From: Tubiluchus corallicola
Lineage: Eukaryota; Priapulida; Priapulimorpha; Priapulimorphida; Tubiluchidae
Length of the DNA: 64,000 nucleotides
Direction of reading: 5' to 3'
Assembly (NCBI GenBank): GCA_030141605.1
Contig: JAQGDQ010000334.1
Location: 1 to 64,000, forward strand
Below the pieces are notes generated by a model, which ran no database searches, was not told where the DNA came from, and saw nothing but the letters and a program-made list of their open reading frames with translations. The translations under genes and the position numbers were made by a program. Numbering within the stretch: position 1 is the stretch's first letter; the number at the start of each line of letters is the position of its first letter. Shown here piece after piece: positions 30,365-39,958 of the stretch.

Positions 30365-30502
30365 AAGGCCTTTGCAAAGCGAAAGAGTTTGGTGTTGAGT
30401 AAAAATTTGGTGATAGCCAGTAGGTTGTTAGTGCAAGTGAGGATGTTGAAGAGGATTTTTACGAAAACAATAATAGTGAGGTGAGTTTTGCAAGGTACTC
30501 AA
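30365..30502 (+). repeat. Dispersed intergenic repeat, copy L
   Basis: The left end AAGGCCTTTGCAAAGCGAAA is near consensus. The right end GAGGTGAGTTTTGCAAGG lies 13 bp before the DUF4251 start. TATTTATT sits 16 bases after the TTTG but touches the start codon, so it is unlikely to be that gene's -7 box. The interval 30221-30364 shows nothing recognisable. Confidence 0.85.
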
Positions 30503-30514
30503 AACCTATTTATT

Positions 30515-31030
30515 ATGAAGACCATTATGTTTATTTTAATTGGTGCTGTAGCCCTAAATGCAGCACATGCTCAGACAGAGAGTAGAAAGAGTACCAGGAA
30601 GCAGCGCAAAGAGGAGAAAGCACGTGAAATTGAGAGTCTGGTAGATAGCATGACTTTTGTCTTTAGTGCGCGTCAGGCATTGCCACAGGGTGGCAGAACA
30701 GTTGATCTTACTACTAATCCAAATTTTGTCCGATTTTACTCCGACTCAATACATTCGGAAATGCCCTATTTTGGAAGGGCGTACAGCATTGATTACGGAG
30801 GGGATGGAGGGCTAAAGTTTAAAGGAAAAACAGACTATACAGTTGAAAAAAGGAAAAAAGGGCGAGGGTACATAATAACAGGTAGTGTAAAGACGGTCAG
30901 AGATACCTTTAACCTTACTCTTACATTGAGCTACAGCGGCAGTGCTTCATTGTCAATCAGTAGTAATCAGCGAAGTACAATTTCCTATACTGGCGAAATT
31001 GTAGCAATTGAAAACGAAGAAGATAAATAA
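30515..31030 (+). CDS. DUF4251 domain protein, exported
   Basis: The ATG at 30515 opens a signal peptide (FILIGAVALNAAHAQ) with likely cleavage after AHA. The upstream in-frame start lies inside repeat copy L and is rejected. After a short basic coiled-coil stretch (SRKSTRKQRKEEKAREIE), the DUF4251 domain covers the rest: FVFSARQALPQGGRTVDL and the conserved MPYFGRAYSIDYGGDGGLKF. DUF4251 proteins are small periplasmic or outer-membrane-associated proteins of unknown function in Bacteroidota. The protein has 171 residues. Confidence 0.85.
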   Translation: MKTIMFILIGAVALNAAHAQTESRKSTRKQRKEEKAREIESLVDSMTFVFSARQALPQGGRTVDLTTNPNFVRFYSDSIHSEMPYFGRAYSIDYGGDGGLKFKGKTDYTVEKRKKGRGYIITGSVKTVRDTFNLTLTLSYSGSASLSISSNQRSTISYTGEIVAIENEEDK

Positions 31031-31078
31031 CAGGTAAATTGTATAGTTACACTTTAAATTTTACATCTTTGCACAAAA

Positions 31079-31221
31079 GGAGTTTTTTGCAACGCGAAAG
31101 AGTTTGGTTCATGCTGGGAAGTAATCTGGTGAAGAGCCGTAGTTTGCTGATGTAAATGATTTTTTGAAGAGAATTTTTCACGAAAATATTAATAAAAAGA
31201 TGAGCTTTTGCAAAGCTCTCA
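31079..31221 (+). repeat. Dispersed intergenic repeat, copy M
   Basis: Well-preserved copy: TTGCAACGCGAAAGAGTTTG at the left, GTAGTTTGCTGATGTAAATG in the middle, and AATAAAAAGATGAGCTTTTG followed by CAAAGCTCTC at the right. It ends 13 bp before the queC start. Confidence 0.9.
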
Positions 31222-31233
31222 AAAGTTTGGTAG

Positions 31234-31899
31234 ATGAAGAAGGCTGTTATACTTCTGTCTGGAGGACTTGATTCATCTGTAGCTCTCTACCTTGCAAAGT
31301 CGCAGATGTTTGAGCTGTACGCCTTGTCGTTTGATTATGGGCAGCGGCATGACAGAGAGCTGCAAAGTGCTATTAGTGTAGCAAAAGCTGCGTGTGTAAA
31401 AGAGCACCATATTGTAAATATGCAACTCAGCTTATGGGGAGGCTCATCCCTGACCGACAAAAAAGTTGCCATAAAAAAGGGAGATACAGAAAGGTCCGAT
31501 ATACCTGCTACTTATGTTCCTGCCCGCAATATGGTGTTTCTTTCAGTAGCGGCATCGTATGCGGAGGCTATTGGTTCAGGAGACTTGTTTATTGGTGTAA
31601 GCCAGGTTGACTACTCGGGATATGTTGACTGCCGGCAGGAGTTTATAGATGCGATGCAGGAGGCTGTAAACAAAGGGACGTCATGTGGTGTAGACGGGAG
31701 CGGAGCTATTACCATCCACGCACCATTTATAAATAAGCGAAAAGCTGATGAAGTTAAACTTGGAGTAAAACTGGGGGTAGATTTCTCCTTGACATGGTCA
31801 TGTTATAGAGGAGGTAAGAGACCATGCAGAACATGCGATAGCTGCCTGTTGAGGAAGAGAGCATTTGACGAGGCAGGCTATACCGACCCCCTGCACTAA
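31234..31899 (+). CDS. queC: 7-cyano-7-deazaguanine (preQ0) synthase
   Basis: QueC converts 7-carboxy-7-deazaguanine to preQ0 with ATP and ammonia. The 221 residues show the PP-loop LLSGGLDSSVAL near the N-terminus and the C-terminal zinc cluster, with Cys residues in WSCYRGGKRPCRTCDSCLLR. The start ATG lies 13 bp after repeat copy M. QueD follows 17 bp later, so queC-queD form one unit in the preQ1 pathway. Confidence 0.97.
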   Translation: MKKAVILLSGGLDSSVALYLAKSQMFELYALSFDYGQRHDRELQSAISVAKAACVKEHHIVNMQLSLWGGSSLTDKKVAIKKGDTERSDIPATYVPARNMVFLSVAASYAEAIGSGDLFIGVSQVDYSGYVDCRQEFIDAMQEAVNKGTSCGVDGSGAITIHAPFINKRKADEVKLGVKLGVDFSLTWSCYRGGKRPCRTCDSCLLRKRAFDEAGYTDPLH

Positions 31900-31916
31900 A
31901 AATATTTAAGTATATA

Positions 31917-32480
31917 ATGATAATTAGAAAAAAATTTAGCTTTGAAGGGGCGCATATAGTACGGAACTGCTCTTCACGTTGGTGTAGGGAAAACATACAT
32001 GGACACTCATACGATGTAGAGGTCTTTCTTAAATCGGATAAGTTGGACCGTGGCTATATGGTTATGGACTTTATCCTGCTAAGTAATGTTGAAGAGCTGA
32101 TTCGCAGCTTTGATCACTCGTATTCTTTGTGGAGTCGTGAAAAGCAGAGTATAAAAGAAGCAGTATACCAAATAACTACACGGGTTGTGGAGATTCCCAC
32201 CTCCCCTTCGGCGGAGGGCTACGCATTACTATTTCTTTTAGTGGTGGATAAAATTATTAAAAATACCCGTTTTAGTAACGGGGAGGGGAAGGTGCAGCTA
32301 CATTCGGTAAGAGTACACGAAACTCAGACGGGATATGCAGAAGCATTTACAGAGGATTTTGGGATGATAGATTTTACACTTGACGATATACTGTTTAGCG
32401 AAAGCATTCAAAGAGACTGGGAGTCGCCGTGGTGGAAGCATTTACTTGAAAACAGGCCGTACGAAAATAACCTTCTCTGA
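31917..32480 (+). CDS. queD: 6-carboxytetrahydropterin synthase QueD
   Basis: QueD turns 7,8-dihydroneopterin triphosphate into 6-carboxytetrahydropterin, the step before QueE. Zinc ligands are visible as His13 in FEGAH and His28/His30 in IHGHSYDVEV, with Cys23 as the likely catalytic cysteine. A later FDHSYSLW carries the catalytic His-type motif, and RVHETQTGYAEA carries the C-terminal Glu. At 187 residues it is longer than the usual 120-140, due to insertions around residues 55-110. It sits between queC and queE. Confidence 0.93.
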   Translation: MIIRKKFSFEGAHIVRNCSSRWCRENIHGHSYDVEVFLKSDKLDRGYMVMDFILLSNVEELIRSFDHSYSLWSREKQSIKEAVYQITTRVVEIPTSPSAEGYALLFLLVVDKIIKNTRFSNGEGKVQLHSVRVHETQTGYAEAFTEDFGMIDFTLDDILFSESIQRDWESPWWKHLLENRPYENNLL

Positions 32481-32556
32481 TGGTGTTTTGTAGCCCTGTC
32501 ACCCTGTTTAATTCTGCTTCGCACGTATGGAAAATTGATAAAGCTACCAAAAGAGG

Positions 32557-33423
32557 ATGAACGATAAGCTATATCTTGCTGAAGAAGGAGTATTCCCGAT
32601 TACAAAATCGGCGGAAGGGAAAGTATTAAAAACACCACCTGCAACAGGAATAGCTGTTGCAGGTACAATACAGGGGGAGGGCAAGCTGCTTGGTACACCA
32701 TCCATCTTTATAAGGCTTGCAGGGTGCAATTTGCGGTGTGTATGGATGCAGGATGATGGTAATGTAAGTATCTGTGATACGCCATACGCCTCTTTCGATA
32801 CCGGCGGTGCCAGCTATAAGGGAATATGTGAGATCGTCAATACAGTTTGGCACAATCTGGGAAACATGCGCCATGTGGTGATAACAGGGGGGGAACCTAC
32901 GCTGCAGCTTAAGCCTCTTATCAATTTGTGTGAAAAACTGAAAGATAAACTTGGTGTGCATATTACGATGGAGTCAAACGGGACCCTGTTTGATGAGAAC
33001 CTAGCTGCTCTGATAGACTTTTTTAGCATATCCCCTAAGTTGTCGGATACGGTTGCTATTAGCGAAAAAATGGAGAAATTGTCTGAGAGCAAATTTGCGT
33101 TGTCTGCATCAAGCATCATTTATAAGCCGGTATCTCCTGAAATAGTACAGGCCTACATTGATATATGCAGCAAGTTTCCACAAAAAAAAATTCAACTAAA
33201 ATTTGTTCTGTCCGGAGAGGAGAGCGCCCGGAAGGCTGAAGAGGAGGTGTTATCAAAAATTAAGGGGTGGGAGCCCTCCGATATTTTGGCTATGCCCCTG
33301 GGCGAAAGTATGGATGTGATTGATAAAACAACGCCCAAAGTGCTGGAAGCGGCAATTAAACGGGGGTGGCGCTTTACCCCCAGGCTGCATATAAACTTGT
33401 TTGGCAAGGGGCACGGCGTTTGA
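32557..33423 (+). CDS. queE: 7-carboxy-7-deazaguanine synthase QueE (radical SAM)
   Basis: QueE uses a [4Fe-4S] cluster and S-adenosylmethionine to contract 6-carboxytetrahydropterin to 7-carboxy-7-deazaguanine. It has the N-terminal GTIQGEGKLLGTPSIFIRLAG signature and the GGEPTLQ motif. The cluster cysteines are Cys57, Cys61 and Cys73: CNLRC, then an 11-residue spacer, then CDTPYASF. Ordinary QueE has CxxxCxxC, so nine residues are inserted between the second and third Cys. The 288-residue length exceeds the common 210-245, including a C-terminal extension (RGWRFTPRLHINLFGKGHGV). It belongs to the queCDEF cluster. Confidence 0.93.
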   Translation: MNDKLYLAEEGVFPITKSAEGKVLKTPPATGIAVAGTIQGEGKLLGTPSIFIRLAGCNLRCVWMQDDGNVSICDTPYASFDTGGASYKGICEIVNTVWHNLGNMRHVVITGGEPTLQLKPLINLCEKLKDKLGVHITMESNGTLFDENLAALIDFFSISPKLSDTVAISEKMEKLSESKFALSASSIIYKPVSPEIVQAYIDICSKFPQKKIQLKFVLSGEESARKAEEEVLSKIKGWEPSDILAMPLGESMDVIDKTTPKVLEAAIKRGWRFTPRLHINLFGKGHGV

Positions 33424-33447
33424 GAAGATCACTATAATTTGCAAGCT

Positions 33448-33586
33448 GAACTCTTTGCAGTGAGAGGATTGGTACAGGGTGAAAAGTAGCATGGTTAAGG
33501 GTCGCAGTTTACTAATGCAAAAACTAGGATTTTGAAAAGGGTTTTCACCAAAATGCAAAGAAATGAGTTTTGCAAGCGCTTCGAGT
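33448..33586 (+). repeat. Dispersed intergenic repeat, copy N
   Basis: Between queE and queF. The left end reads CTCTTTGCAGTGAGAGG and the right end reads AATGAGTTTTGCAAGCGCTT, 12 bp before queF. The middle GCAGTTTACTAATGCAAAAA is recognisable. Confidence 0.8.
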
Positions 33587-33597
33587 TGTAAAAAAAC

Positions 33598-34485
33598 ATG
33601 AAAAATATGCACATGGGAAAAATGTTACTTGGGAAAAACACAGAGTATCCAAAAGAGTATAGCCCAGATATTCTTACTGCAATACCTCGTTCTGAAAATA
33701 GGAAACAGTACGGTATTGATAGTTCTCCGCTTATCTTTACGGGTTTCGACACATGGCATGCTTATGAGACAGGTTTCCTCACTGAAAGCGGGCTTCCCGT
33801 AGTAGGAGCGCTAAAGCTTTCGTACTCTTCTGACAGCGACTATATTATTGAAAGCAAATCCCTGAAGCTTTATCTCAATTCCCTTAACATGTCAAGGTAT
33901 GGTAAAACCGTTGAAGAGGGGGTTGAGATAGTACGCACATTTATCAAAAAAGATATTGAAGCTGTACTACACACCAGTGTAAAGGTTAACTACTTTAATT
34001 TTTCTGATACAATAAAGCAAAAAAAAATATTTCGCAGTTTTCCCCTGCTTGAAAACATTGTTGATTCAACCTCTGTCAGGTTTTCCGATTTTAATGAAAA
34101 CCCTGCACTACTGGAATGCAAGCCCGCTGGTAGGCGTCAGAGATTTGCTACTAACCTGCTGCGGAGCAACTGTAAGGTAACTCACCAGCCCGATTGGGGA
34201 AGTGCATATATTTATATCAAAGGGGAAGCAGGTGTAACTTCGCAAAGCCTGCTAAAATATATTGTCTCATTCCGCAATGAGAACCACTTTCACGAAGAGG
34301 TGTGTGAAGTGATCTACAAACGGCTATGGGATATTTGCTTGCCGGAAGAGTTGATGGTAACCTGTATCTATACCCGGAGGGGAGGAATTGATATATGCCC
34401 GTCACGGGCAAGTCACAAAAATCTGTTGCCAAAGGATATGTTGAATGTTAATATTATGACAAAAAGCCTATTAATAGGAGGGTAA
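33598..34485 (+). CDS. queF: NADPH-dependent 7-cyano-7-deazaguanine reductase QueF
   Basis: QueF reduces preQ0 to preQ1, the base inserted into tRNA by Tgt for queuosine. The 295-residue length and layout match the long, two-half (E. coli-type) QueF. N-terminal landmarks are EYSPDILTAIPRSENR and IESKSLKLYLNS. The catalytic Cys lies in RSNCKVTHQPDWGS, and the NADPH/substrate part includes NHFHEEVCE and CIYTRRGGIDICP. Met4, Met6 and Met9 are alternative starts. It is separated from queE by repeat copy N. Confidence 0.94.
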   Translation: MKNMHMGKMLLGKNTEYPKEYSPDILTAIPRSENRKQYGIDSSPLIFTGFDTWHAYETGFLTESGLPVVGALKLSYSSDSDYIIESKSLKLYLNSLNMSRYGKTVEEGVEIVRTFIKKDIEAVLHTSVKVNYFNFSDTIKQKKIFRSFPLLENIVDSTSVRFSDFNENPALLECKPAGRRQRFATNLLRSNCKVTHQPDWGSAYIYIKGEAGVTSQSLLKYIVSFRNENHFHEEVCEVIYKRLWDICLPEELMVTCIYTRRGGIDICPSRASHKNLLPKDMLNVNIMTKSLLIGG

Positions 34486-34537
34486 AGTGCAGTGCGATGT
34501 ATAAACATAAATAGAAATTTTTATTAAAACCTGCTTA

Positions 34538-34567
34538 TTTATTATTGAAAAAAATAACCTATTTTTG
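34538..34567 (+). promoter_or_regulatory. Promoter candidate for the TetR-family regulator
   Basis: TATTTTTG at 34560-34567 matches the -7 consensus. TTTA at 34538-34541, one mismatch from TTTG, is 18 bases upstream. The expected start of transcription leaves a leader of about 65 bases before the ATG at 34640. Confidence 0.5.
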
Positions 34568-34639
34568 CACATCTGTACAATATGTGTGCTACATTTTGAC
34601 CGTAAAGTATGGTGATTAAATAAAAATTTACGATTGAAA

Positions 34640-35224
34640 ATGAGAGAAGCTACTAAAAAAAAGATTATTAAAGTGGCTCATAAAATTTTTGCAGATAAAG
34701 GGATTACTAAGGCCACTATGGTTGATATTGCAAAAGCGTCGGGAATAGGGAGAAGGACTCTCTATACATATTTTGAGACCCGTGAGGATTTGTATTGCAC
34801 AGTGGTAAAAAAAGAGATTGATGATATTATAAAGAAAATGCATGAGGTCGTTAAGGACAGGCTTTCTCCTGAAAAAAAACTTATGCGCTTTGTGTTGACT
34901 CACATGGAGGCTGTTCAGGATTTAACTAGGAGAAACAGGTACTTAAAGCTTGATTTTCTTACTAAAAATGAAAGAATTGAAAAATTGAGGCGTGACTTGG
35001 ATAAGCAGGAAAAGATTTATATAACGGCAATACTTATGGAAGGTAAAAGTAATGGTTCTTTTACTATTGAGGACCCGGAGAATGTTGCCTCTATAGCGCA
35101 CACTACCATGAAGGGGTTGGAGATGCAGTTTATCATGGACAATTTTGGAGAAGGGTGTACAAAGACACTGAAATTATTCCAGAAGATTCTGTTTAAAGGT
35201 ATTCTACCAGGTTCTAAGGGATAA
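34640..35224 (+). CDS. TetR/AcrR-family transcriptional regulator
   Basis: The N-terminal 50 residues form a TetR helix-turn-helix: KKKIIKVAHKIFADKGITK, then MVDIAKASGIGRRTLYTYFE. The rest of the 194 residues is a helical ligand-binding and dimerisation domain without a recognised ligand signature. I chose the ATG at 34640 over a TTG two codons upstream. The KAS III-like gene starts 27 bp after its stop, so the two are likely co-transcribed, and the regulator may control fatty-acid-related genes. Confidence 0.92.
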   Translation: MREATKKKIIKVAHKIFADKGITKATMVDIAKASGIGRRTLYTYFETREDLYCTVVKKEIDDIIKKMHEVVKDRLSPEKKLMRFVLTHMEAVQDLTRRNRYLKLDFLTKNERIEKLRRDLDKQEKIYITAILMEGKSNGSFTIEDPENVASIAHTTMKGLEMQFIMDNFGEGCTKTLKLFQKILFKGILPGSKG

Positions 35225-35251
35225 GCTTATATATTATATATTGTGGAAAAA

Positions 35252-36193
35252 ATGTATATTAACTCTGTATCTCATAATATTCCTGACACACGTGTCAGCA
35301 ATGAATATTTTGAAAAGATAAGTGGGCTTACTGATTCGTGGATATTTGAGCGTACCGGTATTAAAACTCGCTCAAAAGCGGCAGTAGGAGAGAATATTAA
35401 CACAATGGCAGTAAAGGCGGTAAAAAATGCCATAAAAACTCTCCCTTTTAATATCAATAGTGTCGATTTGATTGTTGGGGCCTCATATTCGCCTTGTGAT
35501 ACTGTTGCCACAATGGCGCATGTAATACAAAATGAATTTGACATTGATGCTAAAGCAGTTTACATATCTTCGGCGTGTTCGTCACTGATTAATGCGCTTG
35601 AAATAGTTGAGGGTTATTTTGCTACCGGAAAATCAAAGTGCGCTTTGATTGTAGCTTCTGAGCACAATTCTGCATATAGTGACGAGACATGTGAAAAGAG
35701 TGGGCACTTGTGGGGTGATGGCGCTTCTGCATTTTTCATTTCACAAAGACCATTGGGCAATAAGCCGGCTGAGGTACTCAATATCACTACCAGAGGGCTG
35801 GGAAACAGGGGTAAAAGCATAAAAGCGGTATATCTTAAGCCCGGGGAAGGCGGGCTTAAAATGCCTGATGGGCGGGATGTCTTCGTTCACGCCTGCCGAT
35901 ACATGAAGAAGTCGCTGGAAGAGGTTACAAGCGCATACGGTGTTGAGGTAAAAGATCTGGACTACATAATTCCCCACCAGGCAAACCAGCGAATTATAAA
36001 TAATCTTACACGACAACTTAAAGTAAGCAGATCTAGAGTGCTATCAAATATAAAGGAGTTGGGAAATACAGGCTCTGCCAGTACCGGGATATGTCTTTCT
36101 CAAAACATCGGCCTTATAGAAAGTGGCTCACTTGTAGGCCTCACTGTTTTTGGTGGGGGATACTCAGCCGGAGCTGCACTCCTTAAGTTTTAG
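35252..36193 (+). CDS. 3-oxoacyl-ACP synthase III (FabH/KAS III-like)
   Basis: Thiolase-fold condensing enzyme. The Cys-His-Asn triad is visible: Cys109 in ISSACSSLINALE, His in IIPHQANQRI and Asn in LGNTGSASTG. The canonical FabH start motif and GTGI-type substrate segment appear as WIFERTGIKTR. The start is the ATG at 35252; a GTG three codons upstream is possible. Being next to a TetR regulator and away from the fab cluster, it may be a specialised KAS III, for example for branched primers, aryl polyenes or other secondary lipids, rather than the housekeeping FabH. Confidence 0.88.
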   Translation: MYINSVSHNIPDTRVSNEYFEKISGLTDSWIFERTGIKTRSKAAVGENINTMAVKAVKNAIKTLPFNINSVDLIVGASYSPCDTVATMAHVIQNEFDIDAKAVYISSACSSLINALEIVEGYFATGKSKCALIVASEHNSAYSDETCEKSGHLWGDGASAFFISQRPLGNKPAEVLNITTRGLGNRGKSIKAVYLKPGEGGLKMPDGRDVFVHACRYMKKSLEEVTSAYGVEVKDLDYIIPHQANQRIINNLTRQLKVSRSRVLSNIKELGNTGSASTGICLSQNIGLIESGSLVGLTVFGGGYSAGAALLKF

Positions 36194-36296
36194 ATGGCTC
36201 ATGGTATAGGCCGGATATAATGAAAAACAATTACTATTTTGTAAAGCAGTGGATAGCTTTAAAAAAGAAAATATACCATAAACAGACTATATCATT

Positions 36297-37184
36297 ATGA
36301 AAAACAAGATGAGCAGAAGAGCTATGGTTGGAAGTATTGCTGGCAGTGCTGCAGCTGTGGCATCAACAGGCATACCATTTAATAGTGTGGCAGCATCGGT
36401 ACCGGGGATATCTGCCCCGCGAAAAGGGAATATTCATCACTCAGTAAGTCGTTGGTGCTATGGGAGAATACCTTTGGAAGAACTTGCAAAGGCCTGTATT
36501 GATATTGGTATTGGATCCATCGAGCTGCTGGACGAAAAGGATTGGGAGATAGTAAAAAAATATAAACTTAAATGTGCAGTAGGGAATGCCACTGAATATG
36601 GAATACCTAAAGGGTTTAATAGGGTTGAGCATCACGATAAGCTTATTGCCGATTTTGAAAAAAAGATTCCTGTTGCCGCTGAAGCCGGTATACCTAATCT
36701 CATCTGTTTTTCAGGTAACCGAGCCGGACTGAGCGACAATGACGGGCTTATAAATTGTGCAAAAGGGTTGAAAAAAATTGTCCCCATAGCCGAAGAGTAT
36801 GGTGTTACTATTATTATGGAGCTGCTAAACAGTAAAGTAAATCATAAAGATTATCAATGTGATCATACAACATGGGGAGCGGCATTATGTGAAATGGTTG
36901 ATTCTGAGAGGTTTAAGTTGCTGTATGATATCTATCACATGCAGATACAGGAGGGAGATGTGATAAATACGATTCGTAACTACCATCAGTACATAGGTCA
37001 TTACCATACTGGAGGTGTGCCGGGAAGGAATGAGCTGGATGAAACGCAGGAGTTGTACTATCCGGCCATTATGAAGGCTATTGTTGATACCGGATACACA
37101 GGTTATGTCGGACAGGAGTTTGTCCCGTCTCAAAAGGATAAACTGGCCTCTCTGCGCCAGGCAATTGATATTTGCGATATCTAG
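36297..37184 (+). CDS. Exported TIM-barrel protein, hydroxypyruvate isomerase-like
   Basis: The N-terminus has a twin-arginine type signal (KMSRRAMVGSIAGSAAAVA). The mature part is a xylose-isomerase-like AP_endonuc_2 barrel: YGRIPLEELAKACIDIGI, VTIIMELLNSKVNHKDY (metal Glu), LLYDIYHMQIQEGDV (Asp/His) and GYVGQEFVPSQ (Glu), the pattern of hydroxypyruvate isomerase and sugar isomerases. Secreted relatives in Bacteroidota accompany exported Gfo/Idh/MocA oxidoreductases, two of which are encoded at 50735-53453. The substrate is unknown. The protein has 295 residues. Confidence 0.85.
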   Translation: MKNKMSRRAMVGSIAGSAAAVASTGIPFNSVAASVPGISAPRKGNIHHSVSRWCYGRIPLEELAKACIDIGIGSIELLDEKDWEIVKKYKLKCAVGNATEYGIPKGFNRVEHHDKLIADFEKKIPVAAEAGIPNLICFSGNRAGLSDNDGLINCAKGLKKIVPIAEEYGVTIIMELLNSKVNHKDYQCDHTTWGAALCEMVDSERFKLLYDIYHMQIQEGDVINTIRNYHQYIGHYHTGGVPGRNELDETQELYYPAIMKAIVDTGYTGYVGQEFVPSQKDKLASLRQAIDICDI

Positions 37185-37272
37185 GCCGCGGATGATAGTC
37201 TCCACGCACTTTTGGGTTTTTATATTCAGAAGTGTGCAGAGGAATGAATACCTTGATTCTGTAAAGGTGCTG

Positions 37273-39735
37273 CTAGTTTATTTTTAGCGGGTTAGAAACC
37301 TTGTTGCTCAATAATGCAATATTAAAAACATCAGTTGCATTTTCAACAAAATGAATTTTTAATCCTTTAACATAAATGGGCTTAATATCCTCCAGGTCTT
37401 TTTTATTTAATTTGGATAGAATCACCTCCTTTATTCCTGCTCTTTTAGCTGCCAGGATTTTCTCTTTAATCCCACCAACAGGTAAAATTTTTCCTCGCAA
37501 AGTGACTTCGCCTGTCATTGCCATGCCTTTTTTCACTTTTCTCTGAGTAAAAGCCGAAGCCAACGAGGTAATCATTGTTATCCCGGCTGAAGGCCCGTCT
37601 TTGGGAATGGCTCCCTCCGGTACGTGGATATGGACATCCCATTTTTCAAAAACATCGTATTGTATTCCTAGCGTATAGGAATGTGCTTTGATATATTCAA
37701 AAGCTATGGTAGCAGACTCTTTCATTACATCACCCAAATTACCAGTCAGTGTGAGCTTCCCTTTCCCTCCTGTGAGGCTGGTCTCGACATATAAAATTTC
37801 ACCCCCCACTGCAGTCCATGCTAGCCCTGTTACTACTCCGGCATACTCATTCCCCTCATAAACTTCGCGCATATAGGCAGGTACACCGAGATACTCACGC
37901 ACATCTTTCACCGTGACATTTTTGTTATACTTATCTCCAAATGCAATTTTACGCGCTACCCTACGAAGCAGTTTTGCAATCTGCTTATTCAACTCCCGAA
38001 CACCCGACTCTTGAGTATATTGCTCAATGATCTTTGTTATGGTGCCTTTGCTAAATGAAAGATGGCTTTTCTTTAATCCGTGATTTTTAAGTTGCGTTGG
38101 TATAAGATGGCGGTTTGCTATCTCTATTTTCTCCTCAACAAGATACCCACTAACATCAATTAATTCCATCCTGTCACATAAAGCCGGATGAATTGTATTA
38201 AGAGTGTTGGCTGTTGCTATAAACATCACTTTGGATAGGTCATAGTCAACTTCCAGATAGTTATCATGAAATTCGGAATTTTGTTCCGGGTCAAGCACTT
38301 CAAGTAGTGCTGAAGCAGGGTCGCCATGAAAATCTTTTGACACCTTGTCTACCTCATCCAAAATAAATACCGGATTGGATGATCCCGCTCTTTTAAGGCT
38401 TTGAATAATACGCCCGGGCATTGCCCCTATATATGTTTTTCTGTGCCCGCGTATCTCTGACTCATCATGTAGTCCTCCCAGACTTATACGAACATACTTT
38501 CTCCCCAGCGCTTTTGCAACTGATTTTCCCAGTGATGTTTTACCAACCCCGGGAGGCCCGTACAGACATAATATTGGTGACTTCATATCACCCTTTAGCT
38601 TCAAAACGGAAAGATGCTCCAGCATCCGATCTTTCACTTTTTCCAGGCCGTAATGATCCCTATCCAGAATTTCCTGTGCGTTCTTTAAGTCAAAATTATC
38701 TTTTGTAAACTCCTTCCATGGAAGTTCTAGTAAGGTCTCAATATATCCAACTTGAACAGAGTATTCTCCTGCTGCGGGATTCATCCTTGAGAGCTTGGAG
38801 GTCTCTTTCTCAAAAAAAATTTTTATGTCATCACTCCACTTTTTATTTTTTCCCCTCTCTTTTAACTCCAATATCTCCTGTTCGATGGGGTTGCCTCCCA
38901 GCTCATCCTGTATAGTCTTTATCTGTTGTTGCAAAAGGTACTCTTTCTGTTGCTGGTCCATATCAGTTCTCACCTTTTGCTGAATATCCTTCTTCAGCTC
39001 CAGCATCTGCACCTCCCTTAGCAGTAATGTCAGAAGCTTGGTGCCTCTGCTTTTGATATCATTACATTCGAGCAGTTCTTGCTTTTCGGCAACCTCCAAC
39101 TCTTCTGTATTATTACTCACGAAATTTATCAGAAGTGAGTCGTTATCGATGTTCTTTACTGCAAAATGCGCATTGGAAGGAACACCTTCTGCAATACTGT
39201 TAAGTTTAAGCGAAAGGTCTTTCAGCGACGCCACAACAGCTGAAAACTCTTTTGTCTTTTTAGGCTTTATATCTGCCATAGGAGTGATTGACGCACGCAT
39301 ATATGGCGACTCTTCAATGACTTTGTCAAGAGAAAAACGAATCTTCCCCTGAATAATAACAGAGGTAGAGCCATCAGGCATATCAAGCACCTTAATTATT
39401 TTAGCAACCGTACCATATTTATAAAGGTCCTTCTCATCCGGGTGGTCATTATGTCCATTTCGCTGTGCTACTGTACCGAGAAACTTATTCCCCATAGAAG
39501 CCTCCCTAATGAGCTTTAGCGACTTTGGCCGGCCAACAGAAATGGGCATAATCACTCCGGGGAAAAGCACATTATTTCTGAGTGGCAATATTGACAAAGT
39601 TTTTGGTGTCTCTTCAGGTAAAATTTCATAATCGTCACTATCAGATATAATAGGAATGACTTCGCCCTGATCTTCCAGATTTGTCGACAATATAAAACTG
39701 CCTAGGATATTTTTTTTATTACTACTACCTTCCAT
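37273..39735 (-). CDS. lon: Lon protease (endopeptidase La)
   Basis: Lon is an ATP-dependent cytoplasmic protease that degrades misfolded and regulatory proteins. The start is taken at 39735 ([12 protein letters not shown]). Another in-frame ATG 48 bp upstream is less likely. In the 820 residues one sees the N-terminal substrate domain ([14 protein letters not shown]), a coiled coil with [18 protein letters not shown], Walker [14 protein letters not shown], Walker [10 protein letters not shown], and the Ser-Lys protease domain with Ser in [12 protein letters not shown] and Lys in [14 protein letters not shown]. It converges with the TIM-barrel gene, with 88 bp between stops. Confidence 0.97.
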   Translation of the reverse strand: MEGSSNKKNILGSFILSTNLEDQGEVIPIISDSDDYEILPEETPKTLSILPLRNNVLFPGVIMPISVGRPKSLKLIREASMGNKFLGTVAQRNGHNDHPDEKDLYKYGTVAKIIKVLDMPDGSTSVIIQGKIRFSLDKVIEESPYMRASITPMADIKPKKTKEFSAVVASLKDLSLKLNSIAEGVPSNAHFAVKNIDNDSLLINFVSNNTEELEVAEKQELLECNDIKSRGTKLLTLLLREVQMLELKKDIQQKVRTDMDQQQKEYLLQQQIKTIQDELGGNPIEQEILELKERGKNKKWSDDIKIFFEKETSKLSRMNPAAGEYSVQVGYIETLLELPWKEFTKDNFDLKNAQEILDRDHYGLEKVKDRMLEHLSVLKLKGDMKSPILCLYGPPGVGKTSLGKSVAKALGRKYVRISLGGLHDESEIRGHRKTYIGAMPGRIIQSLKRAGSSNPVFILDEVDKVSKDFHGDPASALLEVLDPEQNSEFHDNYLEVDYDLSKVMFIATANTLNTIHPALCDRMELIDVSGYLVEEKIEIANRHLIPTQLKNHGLKKSHLSFSKGTITKIIEQYTQESGVRELNKQIAKLLRRVARKIAFGDKYNKNVTVKDVREYLGVPAYMREVYEGNEYAGVVTGLAWTAVGGEILYVETSLTGGKGKLTLTGNLGDVMKESATIAFEYIKAHSYTLGIQYDVFEKWDVHIHVPEGAIPKDGPSAGITMITSLASAFTQRKVKKGMAMTGEVTLRGKILPVGGIKEKILAAKRAGIKEVILSKLNKKDLEDIKPIYVKGLKIHFVENATDVFNIALLSNKVSNPLKIN

Positions 39736-39907
39736 AACAAACTTTAAAAAGAGCTGCCATTTTGACGATTTACATAATACCAAACTCTATGATTTGTTAG
39801 AGCAATTCTTATGCCAAACCGTTGTCTCATTAATCAATCGTTTTTGTGCAGGGGTTCAAAATCAAAAAGGAATTGACTTTAGCACATTTAAATGTAAAAA
39901 ATGCCAT

Positions 39908-39934
39908 AAAAAAACCTCGCAACAACATACGAGG
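39908..39934 (-). terminator. Intrinsic terminator of rpmE2
   Basis: On the minus strand CCTCG (39934-39930) pairs with CGAGG (39919-39915) around a 10-base loop and is followed by seven T (39914-39908). It lies 25 bp beyond the rpmE2 stop. Confidence 0.85.
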
Positions 39935-39958
39935 CCTCTCTAATAATATTTTTATTAG

